NCBI RefSeq assembly: GCF_031755915.1 | Contig: NC_083379.1 | Location: forward strand, 25,048,001-25,112,000 | DNA length: 64,000 bases | Direction: 5' to 3' | Origin: Ziziphus jujuba | Taxonomy: Eukaryota > Streptophyta > Magnoliopsida > Rosales > Rhamnaceae | Shown: positions 49,646 through 63,046 of the stretch, piece after piece | Position numbering within the stretch: position 1 is the first letter of the stretch | Layout: each line of letters begins with the position of its first letter | Position numbers and translations under genes: made by a program | Notes under the pieces: generated by a model | What the model was told of the DNA's origin: nothing | Database searches by the model: none | What the model saw: the letters and a program-made list of their open reading frames with translations, nothing else

Positions 49646-50198
49646 TACATATATATACAAAATTAACCTACTAGTTGTTCCGATGTAGACAGTAAAAATA
49701 AGACTCAACTTGGCTAATCATTTAGTTTTACATGTTAAACCTTTATTTATTTTTTTATTTAAAACTAAAAATATAATATGGAATAGCGAACTCCTAAAGG
49801 CAGCAAAATAGATTGACGTGACAATATGTGGCTTCCATTTATCAGGGTACTTACCATGCGTTAATTGATAATCAATAATTAAAAAAAAAAAGAAAAGAAA
49901 ATATACTATTAAATAATAATAAACTGATAACCATTGTAAGTTACTTCACTTTTATACAAGGTTAATTTTCTCTTAATTAGATTGTTTTTACATAGAAAAC
50001 AAATTCCAACTGCTCCTAAGTGGAACTTTAAAGTTCCCATTTCGAGTTCTAAAACCATTTGAGTATCATACTATGATGTAATTTATGACGAATATGAAAT
50101 GATTTAATTTTGGATACCCAAATTGAGATTCTACATAAGAAAAAGAAAATGAGCCGCAACAAAAAGGCAGCTCTCATATATCCGTTATAACTTTCTTA

Positions 50199-50231
<33 letters not shown>

Positions 50232-50889
50232 TTATAAATTTTCCTATTAAGATTTTTAAAGGTTTCCTAAAGAGACTCACTAATCAATTTTTGAATTGCT
50301 TTAAAATATAAAATTTAAAAATATAGATAAAGGTTTAAATAATTCCAAATAGGATTAACTTTACCCTTTTAGAATTTTAGTATTTTATCTGACTTATGTA
50401 GTCTATTATATTTTTAAATTTTAATTTTTGAATCAATCTAACGGCTAATAAGAAAAGTTTTAAGTGGAAAACCATTAAGACCTTCTAATAGAGGATTGAT
50501 GGTGTATATATTATATGTTATATTATTTTTTTTTTCATATGGCCAAATTAAACTAATCATTGGGCAATTGGGGAAAAAATAAATAAATATCTAGTCATTA
50601 GATTTTTAAAATTGAATTATATTATTACGTTGTCTTAACAACCATATCTAATTTTGTTTTTGCTTTTAAAAAAAAATCTATTTATCATTAACTTAAAACT
50701 TAAAATAGATATGTATATATATATATATATAGTATTCTAACGTAGATGCATATTTCACATAAAATGCTTCATTCACATTACAAAAATTATTAGACAAACT
50801 AAATTCTGCACATATTTCTACTAAATTATTTTTGCTTCCTATACTAAAAAGATACGTCACTTTTATCTTTAAAAACGCATATATATATA
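49646..50889. other. AT-rich intergenic DNA
   Basis: No gene; (TA)n tracts at about 50199-50222 and 50713-50732. Confidence 0.4.
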
Positions 50890-51048
50890 CAGTCCGTCTA
50901 TGGTGCGGACGGTTTTTATACGGACCATAGTATTAGTGATGGTTTTTCATAGTATTGGTGACGATTTTCTAAGAAATCATCGTTAAGACTATGAAAAACC
51001 ATCACTAATACTACGGTCCTCATACGGACCGTCCTCACCATAGAATTT
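50890..51048. mobile_element. Foldback MITE, copy 4 (near-perfect hairpin) in (TA)n
   Basis: The two halves are almost perfect reverse complements: TCTATGGTGCGGACGG and TTCTATGGTGAGGACGG at the ends, GTATTAGTGATGGTTTTTCA on both strands inside, loop around GACGATTTTCT/AGAAATCATCG. Total about 159 bp. (TA)n tracts at about 50880 and 51052-51072 flank it. Best-preserved and probably youngest copy of the family. Confidence 0.8.
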
Positions 51049-51226
51049 CCGTATATATATATATATATATATAAATTGGATGTTATACCGAATTGCTACC
51101 AAAGATTGTGCCAACTAATAGTGGTGGCCCAAAAAAAAAAAAATTACATAAATAAATGTTAACACCCAACATTAAATTCTTGAAAAAAAAAGTATCATTT
51201 AATTTTATTAAAATAAAATCATTTTG

Positions 51227-51275
<49 letters not shown>

Positions 51276-52149
51276 TGATAACATTTCAACTCTATCGTAT
51301 ATCAATTCATAAGAAAATATATTTTATGAAAAAAATAGTAAAAAAAAATATTAATTATTTATCAAAATGGAACCCCTTAATTATTTCATATCCCCAAAAC
51401 ATTTTATGAAAACTATAATAAAACAAAATACAAATATTTGTAATTCTATAAAAACAATTAAATAATAATAAGAAAAACACAAAAAAATACGTACATGTGT
51501 ATGTTATCCACTTCTAATGTGTATTTTGATACATTTAATATATATTTTTTTGAATGGAAATATTTAATATGTTTTTGTTGTAGATTGTATAGATTTTCAA
51601 TATCGTGAAAGAAATATAGTTTATTTAGATGAGGCTAAGAGATTATAAGTTACAAACAATTTAAAGTAATATTTTACAATTAAAAAGTTAATTGAAATAT
51701 CCACAAGGAAAGATAATAAAGACATATCAAAATGAATAAAAGTTTCCCAATAACACAAAATGAGGATCAAAGAAATATTAATCTGATTTCAGGAGGCACA
51801 CAAGGTAAATTGATAAAAGGAAATATTTGAAAAGTGCCTAAGACGTAACGCTCCCTCAAGGCACAAGTACCTCCGCCCCAGGTGTGCATATTTCTTCAAT
51901 TTCTGTTTTTATTTATTGTTTCAAAAATACATATGTAATTTGTATAATATTGGTCCATCCAATATGTATATATATATATATATATATATGAGAGTGCATA
52001 TTTTTCTAGTTTATATAAAGATTATGTTTTCTTCCATTATTAAAAGTGCAATATACATAGTTTAGACTGTATTTATTTGTTTGTAAAAATAATTTAAATG
52101 ATATTTGTTTAATTATTTCTAACATTTTACCAATAGTTATTTTTGAATA
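51049..52149. other. AT-rich intergenic DNA with (TA)n
   Basis: A (TA)n tract of about 36 bp at 51235-51270 and another at about 51966-51988. No gene. Confidence 0.45.
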
Positions 52150-53880
52150 TGGAAAATAATTAGACATATAATGTGATATGTAAAACCAATTTGCAAGTGC
52201 ACAAATAGTTTTCAAATAATAAAGTGGAAAATAAGATTATCGTACCTAAGGGATTAAGAATTAAATATTAAAAATAATTAGATTTTGGTAATATTTGAAC
52301 TAATAATTAAAATGATAATTGAAAATTAAATAAATTAAATTAAATAAAAACAATCAATTAAAATTATATCAATTTCAAATAAGAGAGTAAAATTAATAAT
52401 AGTGAATATTAAAGCATTTGACTTCATAATTAGCTATTTTAATTTTATTACTTAAATATATGAATTTAATTAACTACTAATTTTGTTAATCACATTTAAT
52501 AACAAAATTAATCAAAAGTAGCTTCTATTCACAATTGATAACATTTAAATAACTTAAATTATTTCTTCCGGCATATAAATTAAATTATGAAAATTCATTA
52601 AGCATAGATTAAGTAAATAATATGACATGAGATATAACTATTTTCCAATCAATTATACATTCATGTAAATTATTGTAGATCTATAATATTATCATTTTCC
52701 AATCTCAAATATTATTAAAATCATTTATTTCTTCAGATCTATGAAAGGATTAAGCATACCAATGATTTATTAACAAAATATATTACTAATTAAATAAAAT
52801 TCAACATCTATTAAAGTAATTAAACCTTAATAATTAAGGCTAAATCATAGCCCTAACTATGAAAATTACTTCATTGTAAAAATCAATTCAACATCCATAA
52901 TTCTTAAAAATAAGGTTCACAATTAAAGAGATAAGAGAATGGAATAATAACTAGTGAAGAAATTCTCCAAAAGTTCTCCAAACCATGACCTTCTCTAAGC
53001 AAATCCACGTCTTTACGATCTCCTAAAATTCTAAAAAACTCTTAAAATTTGATCAGTTTCTATTCAATCTTTCTAAAACCTCTTAAATAACTCTATAAAC
53101 TCGTATATATTCCTTCAATGAGGTGTGAGCTATACATATAGGATCTTAAAGACCTTTTTCTCTTTTTATTTTTCAATGTAGGAGTCTTGTAAGATATCTA
53201 TTTTTAGCTATCAAAAGGATTGGATGAATTTCATATGTAAAAAAGAAACTTGATATTACTTGTTCTCTACTACTTTCCTTTTTTCTATTTTTTTCTAGAA
53301 AAATTGCTAATTAGTCTAATTTATCATTAATGAAGCATGTAACATGATATGTGTCTTATTAATGATAAATTAATCAATCATCACCACTTGTCTTAATCTT
53401 GGCTCTTGAATTGCCTTGATTCCCTTTTTTGATAAATTGTGTAAGTTTAATTAGAATTTTCCTTTCATAAATTCCACACTTCAAATAATGATATATTTTT
53501 GTTCGCATTTCGAATCCAAAAATAATGTGATATTTGAAATTGTTAGATCGTGAGGATTTATATGATATCCATTTCCACTATGAAATTTTCGATAGAATCT
53601 TTATAGAATTTTCAAAGAATCTTTTTAATGCTTGATTCATTTAAGCTCAAATCTTGCTTTCCATCATAATTTGACCCAAAGAATCTATTTTTATGGTTGT
53701 TTTCTTGAGCTTCTTCCACCTTCACCTGGATTAAGAAAAATGCATAAATAAGTGTATTTCCGTAATAAATTAATACAAACTAATAAATATTAAGTTATAA
53801 ATATGACATAAATTTATTGATATTTTAAACATAACATAATTTGTCTAAAATTTTTATTGTGTGAATCCACCCATTGTGAA
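52150..53880. repeat. LTR-like non-coding sequence (LARD-type candidate)
   Basis: The succession CAAGTGCACAAATAGTTTTC, ...TATCGTACCTAAGGGATTA, then long AT-rich text with TTCCTTCAATGAGGTGTGAG, matches the style of terminal repeats of large non-coding plant retroelement derivatives as I remember them. No termini, target duplication or partner copy found here, so this is a suggestion only. Confidence 0.3.
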
Positions 53881-55029
53881 TAAATTTATTTTATTAATAT
53901 TAATTTATATAAATAAAAAGTTTCGATTATAATAATTTGGAAAAATATAAAATTAGTAAGCCGAAATGGTATTTTCATCAAACTAAGATAATTTTTAGTT
54001 TTTAGCTAGTTCAAGGGGGAAACGTGTGATCCATAATCATAGTGTGGGGACTTATCAGTTATTTTAATAGGTTAAAAAGGTTACTTGCAAGTATTAGATA
54101 ATTCAGTAGAATATGTTATAATTTACTGTTAAATTATCATATAAAAAAGTAGTGATTTTTACCTGGCCGTCCCTAAGAGACGTTTATGGACCAAATTAAA
54201 ATCTATTGAATAAAAAGAAATTATTTAAAAATATGACTTATAATTTTTTAAATTTGAGTAATAAAAAATTAAAAAAAAAAGGACACAGCATTTATTGCGC
54301 TCACGTAACCAATGTGGCAATGTGCAATGCTCATTGAAAGTACCGTCCATAGACAAAGTTGTACTACATGTATTGCAAAACGTGTAAGGTAGCAGACTTG
54401 GGCAACGAAATTAGGTGATCTATAAAATTGTATTCTTTTTCTTTAGGACACACCAAATCCGTAAGAACCCAAACCATTTCTTTGATAGAGACATATGGAC
54501 CGAGCCGCGTCCTTGTCAAATGTTTAAGTATTGTTTTCTTCCTTGAGAAGATAGACATGAGCAGGTGATCTAAATCAGATATTAGGTGCAATGTCAAGGG
54601 CGAAAATTAGTTATATAGGTTATGACTTACGCAATTTGCCTATTTATGGAAAAACAAAAAAAAAAAGGTTATGACTTATTACTAATCACCAAATATAAAG
54701 AATATGGATCATTCTTCCCTCTCACAATAGACGGAAATTGCCAGACATGTGGCATCTGGCAATGCCTAATACATTTTAATATTTTATGTAACGCATTAGC
54801 AGAGGTTAGGTAGTGGTCAGGCCCATAACAATTTAAAAAAAAAAAAGAAGAAAGAAAAAAAAAAAAAAAAAAGAAGGGGAAGTGGTTGGGTCACTAACCC
54901 CAAAGTCATTTTACAATCAACTTTCCTATGAAAAAACAAATGACAACTTGGGTGAGAAGCAGGTTTCTACACGGGTTTACCTAAAATAAATAAATAAATA
55001 AGAAAAAAATTTAAAAAGGTTTTCCACTC
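53881..55029. other. Intergenic DNA
   Basis: No gene supported. Short ORFs at 54364-54597 (minus) and 54622-54813 (plus) have no family resemblance. A long A-rich purine tract lies at about 54836-54882. Confidence 0.4.
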
Positions 55030-55165
55030 CGGTAATTCTACCCAAAAAAAAAAGAAAAAAAAGAAAAAAACTCATGACTGTGGTTTCATTCTACCCACAA
55101 AAAAAAAAAAAAGAAAAAAAAAAAAAAAAAGAAAAAAAAAGAACTCATGACTGTGGTTCCATTTG
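55030..55165. repeat. Duplicated purine-rich segment
   Basis: TTCTACCCA + A-rich run + ACTCATGACTGTGGTT occurs twice (about 55037-55085 and 55089-55157), differing mainly in homopolymer length. Confidence 0.8.
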
Positions 55166-56100
55166 ATATAATTAGTGAAAGTAGACTTTTATATCTTGCA
55201 TGCCATGGAAATATCAAGTCAACTGGTTTAATGCCAAATGGTTAGGGCTTAACTTATCAAGCATCTTAATTAGTAGTTTTTTCTTCTTTGAAAAACATGG
55301 ACATCTTTCTTCCATGGCTATGGTTTCTCTATTTTCCATCTCTATCGGCCACCAGAAAAGCTCTTACTTAAAATCCTTTAAATTCTATTGCTTCGTTATC
55401 TTATCTTTCTCTGCAACTTCAAATTATCAAAGTTAGAATTTTATGAAATGAACCTATTCTTGGTTCAATTCAAACTATTCACAATTTGGGTTTGGGTTGG
55501 ATGCAGAGAGGGCGTTTCAATGCCATTATGAAATTTTCTATGGTAGAATTAATAGGAAAAAACAAAACAGAACACAAAAGAATTTGGGCATTTTAATGTT
55601 TTTAGCCTAGCAATCAATTAATGGGTATTCTAATGTTATTCTCCTGCTACTTTATAAATCTTGTCCGAGATTTAGATTAACTTGATTTTTCATTGGGTAG
55701 TTGATGAACAAGCTTGGCATCAATCAAGATTAAAACGGCTTCTCCAAACAAATTAATGAAAAATGGATTTAATCATTTACCTTGAAGTTTTGTCAGAATG
55801 ATTATGTAGTGAGCTTTGATGATCCAATGATGAAAATGAACATTTTATTGAAATCACTCTTTTTTTATTTTTGGTTGGCACGTTATACCAAAGGAACCTT
55901 GTATATATTTATGGACTCATAGTCATTTTATAAATATATTATTTATAATAATTAATATTATTTTTGGTGTGTGTTATAAAAGAAATGGGCTTATAGATTT
56001 GGAGCGGTTGTAGTATTATTATGTTTTTGACTACAAGAAAGATAATAGGTTAAGAGAGATGCCTCCATGCCGATATTTTAAATACTAATTGTTTATTGTT
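55166..56100. other. Intergenic DNA
   Basis: No supported gene. A 78-codon ORF at 55200-55436 lacks any recognisable domain. Confidence 0.4.
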
Positions 56101-58700
56101 TTGCAGGTATAAGAAAGAAGGTTAGAACAAATTATAGTGAGTGTTATGTTATAAACCCTACAACTTCATTGTAACACAGCACAACCCATTGATTAAAGTA
56201 ACATTTACTTACAAATAAATGAAAAAACGTTAAAACTTTTCATGAATTAAAGTAATTACTCTTCAAACCCATTGATTTAATAACGACGGGTATAAAAATT
56301 AACCTTCAATAAAACTAACAACAAACTTTAAACAGTAGTGAAACATAACTAACTAAAAATTTAAACAACCAAATAGGAGGTTAACTTAAAGCAACTTTAT
56401 TTTCTAATAAAAATTATTATTAGTAATTCTCAAGTGTTGCCAAGATGCTTTGATAATCTACCAAGATGAACATATAAGGCTTACTCATTGATATTGCCTG
56501 AAAGGTACTACAAATAAATAGTGAGTTTACAAGTAAACTCAATAAGTTTCAAAGCTATAAAGAACAAACATACTTATGCCTACCATGTAAACATGCATAA
56601 AGCAAACAAGATAATTTTTATTATATAATGTATGTGGATATAACAATAATATGAAATGATCATAGTAGATTTATAACTTGTTCCATATCATATGTACAAT
56701 AACGCATGAATCATATTAAAACATGTAACATACATAATATATAACATAAATTTCATACCATGTATATCAACACTTATACATATTAACTTATCAAATAAAT
56801 CATAATAAACTAAATCTTATTGATTATCATATTCTAGAGTACAGAAAACTCAAAGTTTGTTTTTTTTTTTTTTTTTTAAGGCATAAAACACTCACTTATT
56901 ATATCTCATAAGGTATAAAACATTTACTTATCATATCATATCCTTATCATATTACGTGTGATTTTTCATACTTAGGTATAAAGTACAAAATCCATTCATA
57001 ACTAACTTACACAATAATATTGGAACTTTGTGTCTACTGCTTCGTTTATTTTAACTTCATAATACACTTACAAATGATAATAATAGATAATGTAATCAAT
57101 CATGCATATTTTTTACTATTGTAATAACACATTTCATACATATTCATTTAAACTTTCATATAACCATTGTATATAATAAAATGAAATTATTAAACAAAAC
57201 ATAGTATTATTCAATGAAACTTAAGTAAACACAATATAGGATACATAAACAAATTATTAGACTAATAAAAACACAAAAACATACTTAGTTTTATTTTTCA
57301 AAACATAAGTCAGAATTTGAAAATTAGTTTTCAACACAAAATATATTTAAATCAAAATTTAATTACTTATAGAATACTAGTAACCTAGCCTAAAAATTTA
57401 ACAGAAATTAATAGATACATAAAGAAATCTACATATAAAATTTCAGATCATTAGGAGTTCAATTGACCTGTTAACAAAAATAAACAAAATTGGATTACTG
57501 ATCCTGTTGTAAATTTCCAACATATAAAATGAAACCTATAAATTTCATTTTGGAACTAATATAAATCCAAATGACATGAAATAAAATTTAAAATTTCCCT
57601 TTGGATGTCTAGTTTGTTATTTTAAAATATCAAATTAAAACCAAAAGTATAAATATGTAAAGAGATCATTCAATATAAATTACTTAAGTAAAAATAACAT
57701 CTTTTAGATTTTTAAGTAATTCAGTCAAGTTTCACCCAAAAAAAAAAAAAAAAATGTAATTCAGTCAAGTTCTAAATAATCATAATTAATTCTACACAGT
57801 TCCAAAATCAATGATTCATAAATCAAAACAAAAGGTCTTTAAGTTTCTATTCCACAAATAATATACATAGAGGTTAATAACTAAGTTAACTAAATTGAAA
57901 TCTCAAATTTATAAATTTAGCATAAATTTGTTGATAACACAGAAAGATTGGATTAGAAAAATCATTTAAGGACTATTCATATGGAAAATATTCATTGAAG
58001 TGTCGTTCTAGGATAAATTTTGCTTAAAAAAAAAAATTGTTAAGGAATTGGGTTGATATAGGCCATATTAGAATATGACATAAAACCATTTTTCAATCAA
58101 AACTTTAAAACCTTATTTCAAAAGGAATCAAATAAATAAAATATCTTATACAACAAAAAAAGATCATTATAAAACAAGTATATGTTTATTTGATTCATAT
58201 TAAGACGTAAGTTACACAAACTAACTGTACAAATGTACCAAATCAAAACAACACATGGAAACAAAATCAAATACATAATAAACACATTCTAACTATTCTA
58301 CATAACAAGGAAAATTATCTTAGTTCTTCACGTATGATAATCTCTTCGTTGATCTTGATTTTCAACTAGGAAAACAAAGAATAAACCAAAATAAAATAAT
58401 CTTAGTTTCTAACCTTGATTAAAACACCAAGAACCTTAATCATGTTGCTATAGAAAGAATTTACCTTAATTTCTCTATAAACCTTCAAGTTCAATATTCC
58501 CTTGAAAACTTTTGAGAAACTAGTCATCTTTTTTTTTGGGTTTTTTTTGTTTGTTTGTTTGTTTTTGTTTGTGTTTTTTGTTTTCTCTCCTTTGTATTCT
58601 TCTCTCTTATTCCCTAGGTTTTGTGCCATTAAAGATAAAGAGAATACTAATATAACCTTTAGATACTTTAAGGGTTTCTAAAAGCCTATTTCAACTAATA
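56101..58700. repeat. LTR-like non-coding stretch (unconfirmed)
   Basis: Text such as AAGATGAACATATAAGGCTT, GCCTGAAAGGTACTAC and AAACTCAATAAGTTTC resembles non-coding terminal sequence of plant gypsy elements. No boundaries or partner copy seen. It includes a repeated phrase GTAATTCAGTCAAGTT on both sides of an A run (about 57717-57773) and a (TTTG)n tract at about 58546-58575. Confidence 0.3.
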
Positions 58701-58882
58701 TTAGAAAGGGTTAATATCGTATGGATCTCCTCTAATTTACCCATATTTTAAAAAGTACCATGTGATTTGAAATGATTTATCCATGCTCCCTATGGTAGTT
58801 GACTTCTGTTACCTAACACTCTCTTTCTTAATTGGCAATATTAAATGCGGCAATTACCTTCAAATTTGATTGTTGCAATAAA

Positions 58883-58913
<31 letters not shown>

Positions 58914-59154
58914 GAAGATATAAGGCATCCATCTTCCTCATTCTTGCAATATCAAATTCACTTCTAATTTTTTTTTCCCATCTGTTTCTAACTCTCTTGG
59001 AGCAAAGCAAAAGCTTCTTTTCCCTTGCTCTTTACACATATTTGCATACATCAAAATGCATTCTTCAAGCGTAAGCAGTGACTTCCAAGTTGTATATTTT
59101 TTTTTTTTTTGGTAAGCATGGAAAATGCAAATACTACTCATTTTGGATACGTGA
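58701..59154. other. AT-rich spacer left of the hAT relic
   Basis: Contains a (TA)n tract at about 58881-58905; no gene. Confidence 0.4.
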
Positions 59155-59162
59155 TAATGAGG

Positions 59163-61033
59163 CAGGACCGTCTCAACCATTTTTGAAGCTTTAGGCAGAA
59201 AAAAAAAAAAACTTGGGGCCCTAATTTTTTTTTAAATATTAGTTTTAAAAAAATAAAGTTTTATATAAAATTTAAATTTTTTGGTATTTTGAGATTTAAA
59301 GTTAATAATTAAATTTTTATATTCAAGATTCAATAATAAATCTTTCTTAATTGATAAAATTGCTAAATTATTTAATCTTTTTTGAGACATTGTTGAGCTC
59401 AAATAAAAATAGTATTTTATAAGCTATCTGTGCATTAGGAAAAGAATTTAATCTTTTTTATATAGTTTAGTATTTAAAGTGCCCTTTTTAATTCAAGATT
59501 TATTATTTCTTTTAAAATTTTTCATTTTGAAAATAAATCTAAACCATCAATATGACATAGCATATCATGTTCTAAAAAGTTTTCAAGATTTAAATATTTT
59601 TCTTTTAAAAAATCATCACCAAGCAATTTTGATTTTTCTAGAATATACAAAAAATTAAAATTATCTTCATATATCATAAACTGTTCAAACCTATTTTAAA
59701 GTGAAAAAATGGTACAATCAATTATATAGTTGAAATAATTAATTTAAAAGATTCTTTAGCTATAAGTCTCACCTAATTAGTTTCATTCTCAGCACATTGT
59801 TTATTTTTTCTAATTATATGTTTTTCATGAAATTTTGATTCTACATTCATTTCATTTGTAATCTCTTGAGCAGAAATCATAGAAGATGTGAATCCTTTTT
59901 TATTTTTATTTTTATTTTGATAGTCACTAAAAAAAGAAATAAGACCTTTTAACTGATCTAATGCAATAGCAATGTTCATATCTTTATATTATAAAAATTT
60001 ACTAACAGTATTAACTGCAAACAATATATCATACCAAATAATCATATCTAATAAAAATTTAAAATTTTCAATCTCACATGTTGCTAAAGAAATTGCTTCA
60101 TTTTTTATTTTAGGATCATTATAAGTTTTTGCTAGTTGATATAAAGCATCTTTTATTTATGGAGCTTGATATTTTATTACTTTAACACTTTTAAGATGAC
60201 TTTTCTAATGTGTTTGTAATAATGATTTAAAAGTTAAATTAGAAACATGGTCTTGCAAAATATTCTAAAAGAACAAACAAATTACAAATATTAACTTTTA
60301 TTTAGATTAATTAGAATCAGCATCTCTAAGAATAATTGTCCCAAATAAAAAAAAAAACCATGTAAGAATTAAAATCTAATGAATTTAGTTAAATAAAAAA
60401 TATAAAAAAAAAATTAAAAACATAAACAAGAGAAACATGTGGTATGTATATATATATATGAACAAATAACTACACCATAAATTCAAATAATATAATATAT
60501 ATATACAAATATTAAGAGAATGATTGAAAATTCATTAAAATAAATAAAAACCAATGAGCTTACCTTATATTTTGGGACCCTCTAAGTTAGAATTGCATAT
60601 TATGTAGGTTGAGTATTAAAAATTAAACAAATATGAAAGATGAGTGAATGAGAAGAGAAGAAAGGAAGTGAATAAGAGAAAAAACTACATCAACAAGAAG
60701 AGTATTTAATATATATTATTCTTTTTTTTTTATGGTTATAATCTAATTAATTATAAAAATAGAATACAAAAAGTTTCAATTAGATTGGAATAGTGTTCTT
60801 CTTCAAAAATAAAAATAATCAAACATAATTAGCAAAAATGATCAATTAAAGATAATTTAAAATATTAACAAAGTCAACTTCTTATGTTTTCAAAATAAAT
60901 TAATAATTATTTTTTATTTAATAAATATATATGTATATATATATATGATTTATACGAAAAATATTTTTTGGGGGCCCAATAAAATGGGGCCCTAGGCATA
61001 TGCCTTAATGGCTTATGCCTTCAGTCGGGCTTG
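59163..61033 (-). mobile_element. Decayed hAT transposon
   Basis: Left end CAGGACCGTCTCAACC, right end (minus strand) CAAGCCCGACTGAAGG: imperfect terminal inverted repeats, each followed inward by GGGGCCCTA-type sequence. Flanked by a degenerate 8-bp duplication, TAATGAGG (59155-59162) and TAACAAGG (61034-61041). Eight bases is the hAT target-duplication length. The interior carries transposase fragments on the minus strand. Confidence 0.8.
59290..60290 (-). pseudogene. hAT transposase remnant (DUF4371 / dimerisation region)
   Basis: Minus-strand frames give KDALYQLAKTYNDPKIKNEA, IWYDILFAVNTVSKF, then an open stretch 59979-59773 (DMNIAIALDQLKGLISFFSD, SAQEITNEMNVESKFHEKH) and, after stops, KFFPNAQIAYKILF and MSQKRLNNLAILSIKKDLL. 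This is the order of plant hAT transposases of the zf-TTF/DUF4371 class. The N-terminal half and the conserved segment between the last two blocks are missing. Confidence 0.78.
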
Positions 61034-61041
61034 TAACAAGG

Positions 61042-61932
61042 AGTATAGCTTGTGTGATGATGTAAACTACCAAGATACAAAATGATTCAAGCATGGAAGA
61101 GTAATACTTGAGTGCGAATAGCAAATTCATGGCATTGATGGGAGGGTTCAGAATCTAGAAGTAATGCAAAATGGTTTGAAGATGATGATGCTTGTAAATG
61201 TTTTGCTTTTTGGTATTTCATTATTCGTATTGACAATTAGTATTATGAAACCAAATTTCTATTAATGTAAACTCATAAATAAAGCACACAATTCTTGAAA
61301 AAGAAAATAAATTTCATTGTCAACTCATAAGGTGCAATACTACCATTATATTTCGAATATGCTATGTGTCTAATATGCATGGATAATAGACTATAAGTGT
61401 ACCATCAAGTATAACACCCATTCTTATATAATCTATTCATAAATATGCAAAATAACATATGAGTAAATAAAGCTTATCCCTCATGCAATGTCTTTCAAAA
61501 TAAAAGTGGGACACAACTTTGAGCTTATAGCAGTCTAAGCCTAACATATATACCCATTATTGGAAAAGAAACTACACCGTTTTTACATCCAATTTGAAAC
61601 CAAACTGCCAAAAAAAAAAAAAAAAAAAAAAGAAACCCTAAATCATAGTTAGAAAGCACACCATCATAATCAGAAGCATATATGCTGCATTTACATCAAT
61701 CTCTGCCATTCTTCGTAGAAATTCAACCAAATAATATACCCACTTTCATTAAAAGCAAACCACTTTATGCAAACGAAACACCACCAACCCTAATAGCTAC
61801 TGATTTGTGCCTATGAAGAACATAAAATGAATTTACACTTAGCTATTAAGCGATACAAAAAGACAATTACCAAAATAAAATAAAATAAAGTAAGTCGGAA
61901 TGCGTATTATTGGAACAAGTTAAATTAGACAC
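61042..61932. other. Intergenic DNA between hAT relic and solo LTR
   Basis: No gene supported; an A run of 20 or so at about 61611-61631. It may be non-coding part of the MULE whose transposase end lies beyond the solo LTR. Confidence 0.35.
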
Positions 61933-63046
61933 TGATACGAGCCTAGGACGATCTACTCCTAAACCCGTATTATATTAGCCCGGATCTTAATTAAGTTCAA
62001 GTTATAATGGAATAGACCTCAACCCCTAACCAACCTGTAGTTAGAAATCTTGGTATAATGTAGACGCCACAATAGGGGATGGAAAACCTATTGATAAGTC
62101 AAGCTAAAATAACCAATTCTCTAATGGTGTTTTAGGTCTTCTTAAAGAACAAAGAAATAATTAATCTCACAAGTATTTTCTTTATCAAATCAAAGTTGTA
62201 TTCTTATTGAAAAATAAGCCTTTAAATAGGCTTCGAAAGAAACAAAATAAACCCTAAAAACCCTAGGAAAAACAGGCCACACAATAAAGAGTTCTATGGT
62301 GGCCGAAATTCTCACTCCTTTCCTAATCTAATTTGGATTAATTAATTCCTTTATTTTGAATTAGGAATTAATTAATTTACAATGAAAATAATAAAATAAT
62401 AACTTTCCAAAACTTATTTTTTCAGAAAATAAATAAATAAAAACTAAAAAGTAATGGTAATTTCCTAAAACAAAAAGTAGAATCAAATTAGGAAACTATA
62501 ATACTAGCTTATTGACTAAGTTGACTTTGACCAATCTTTGGCCAAATTGAGCTCCAAATCAGCTTCAATATGCTTTTTAGGATGCCAAATAAGCTGAATA
62601 TGAAGTCCCACACGTTTCCCATGCTTGGAAGTGGAAGAAAAAACAAACTCAGCAAAATACAGTAAAAAATAGGCCAAATTTGAAGCTGTCCGTACAACCC
62701 CTTTTTGAATGCCTTTGAAGCTGCCTTGACTTGATTCCATATCCTATTAGACATATGTATTGAATCCATAAAGAGTTGGAACCATTTCATGCTGCCCGTT
62801 CTCCATATTTGCACCAAAACTGCTACCCTGTCCGTATCGGCTTCCACCACTTGGATGCTTAGAATAGGCCTTGTATCTTCAAGTATGGACAAGCTCTATT
62901 GAGAATTGATTACCCCTTGTATAAATTCTCCCAGGTTGTCCTTAAATGTCTTCATTTGAGCTCTTGTGATTGGCCTGGTTTTCATCCGTGTCGGTTCAGC
63001 ACCCCAGTGGGTTGTCTGTTGAGCAGGTTTGGGCGGAATCACATCA
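61933..63046 (-). mobile_element. Solo LTR of the main gypsy family
   Basis: 1114 bp, TGATACGAGCCTAGG...GGAATCACATCA on the plus strand, full length relative to other copies. Flanks GACAC (61928-61932) and GGCAC (63047-63051) are a 4/5 match to a 5-bp target duplication. No internal sequence. ORFs inside it (62509-62892) reflect the family's coding-into-LTR frame plus chance. Confidence 0.82.

Noticed and set aside
55200..55436. 78-codon plus-strand ORF as a small host gene
   Set aside because: No domain, no supporting splice or promoter signal and no homology I can recognise.
56024..56045. GACTACAAGAAAG as a second CACTA terminus
   Set aside because: The first base differs, no subterminal repeats follow, and it is more than 20 kb from the array on the wrong side.
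62509..62892. 127-codon minus-strand ORF as a gene
   Set aside because: It lies wholly inside the solo LTR; the frame partly reflects the family's polyprotein tail and partly chance.
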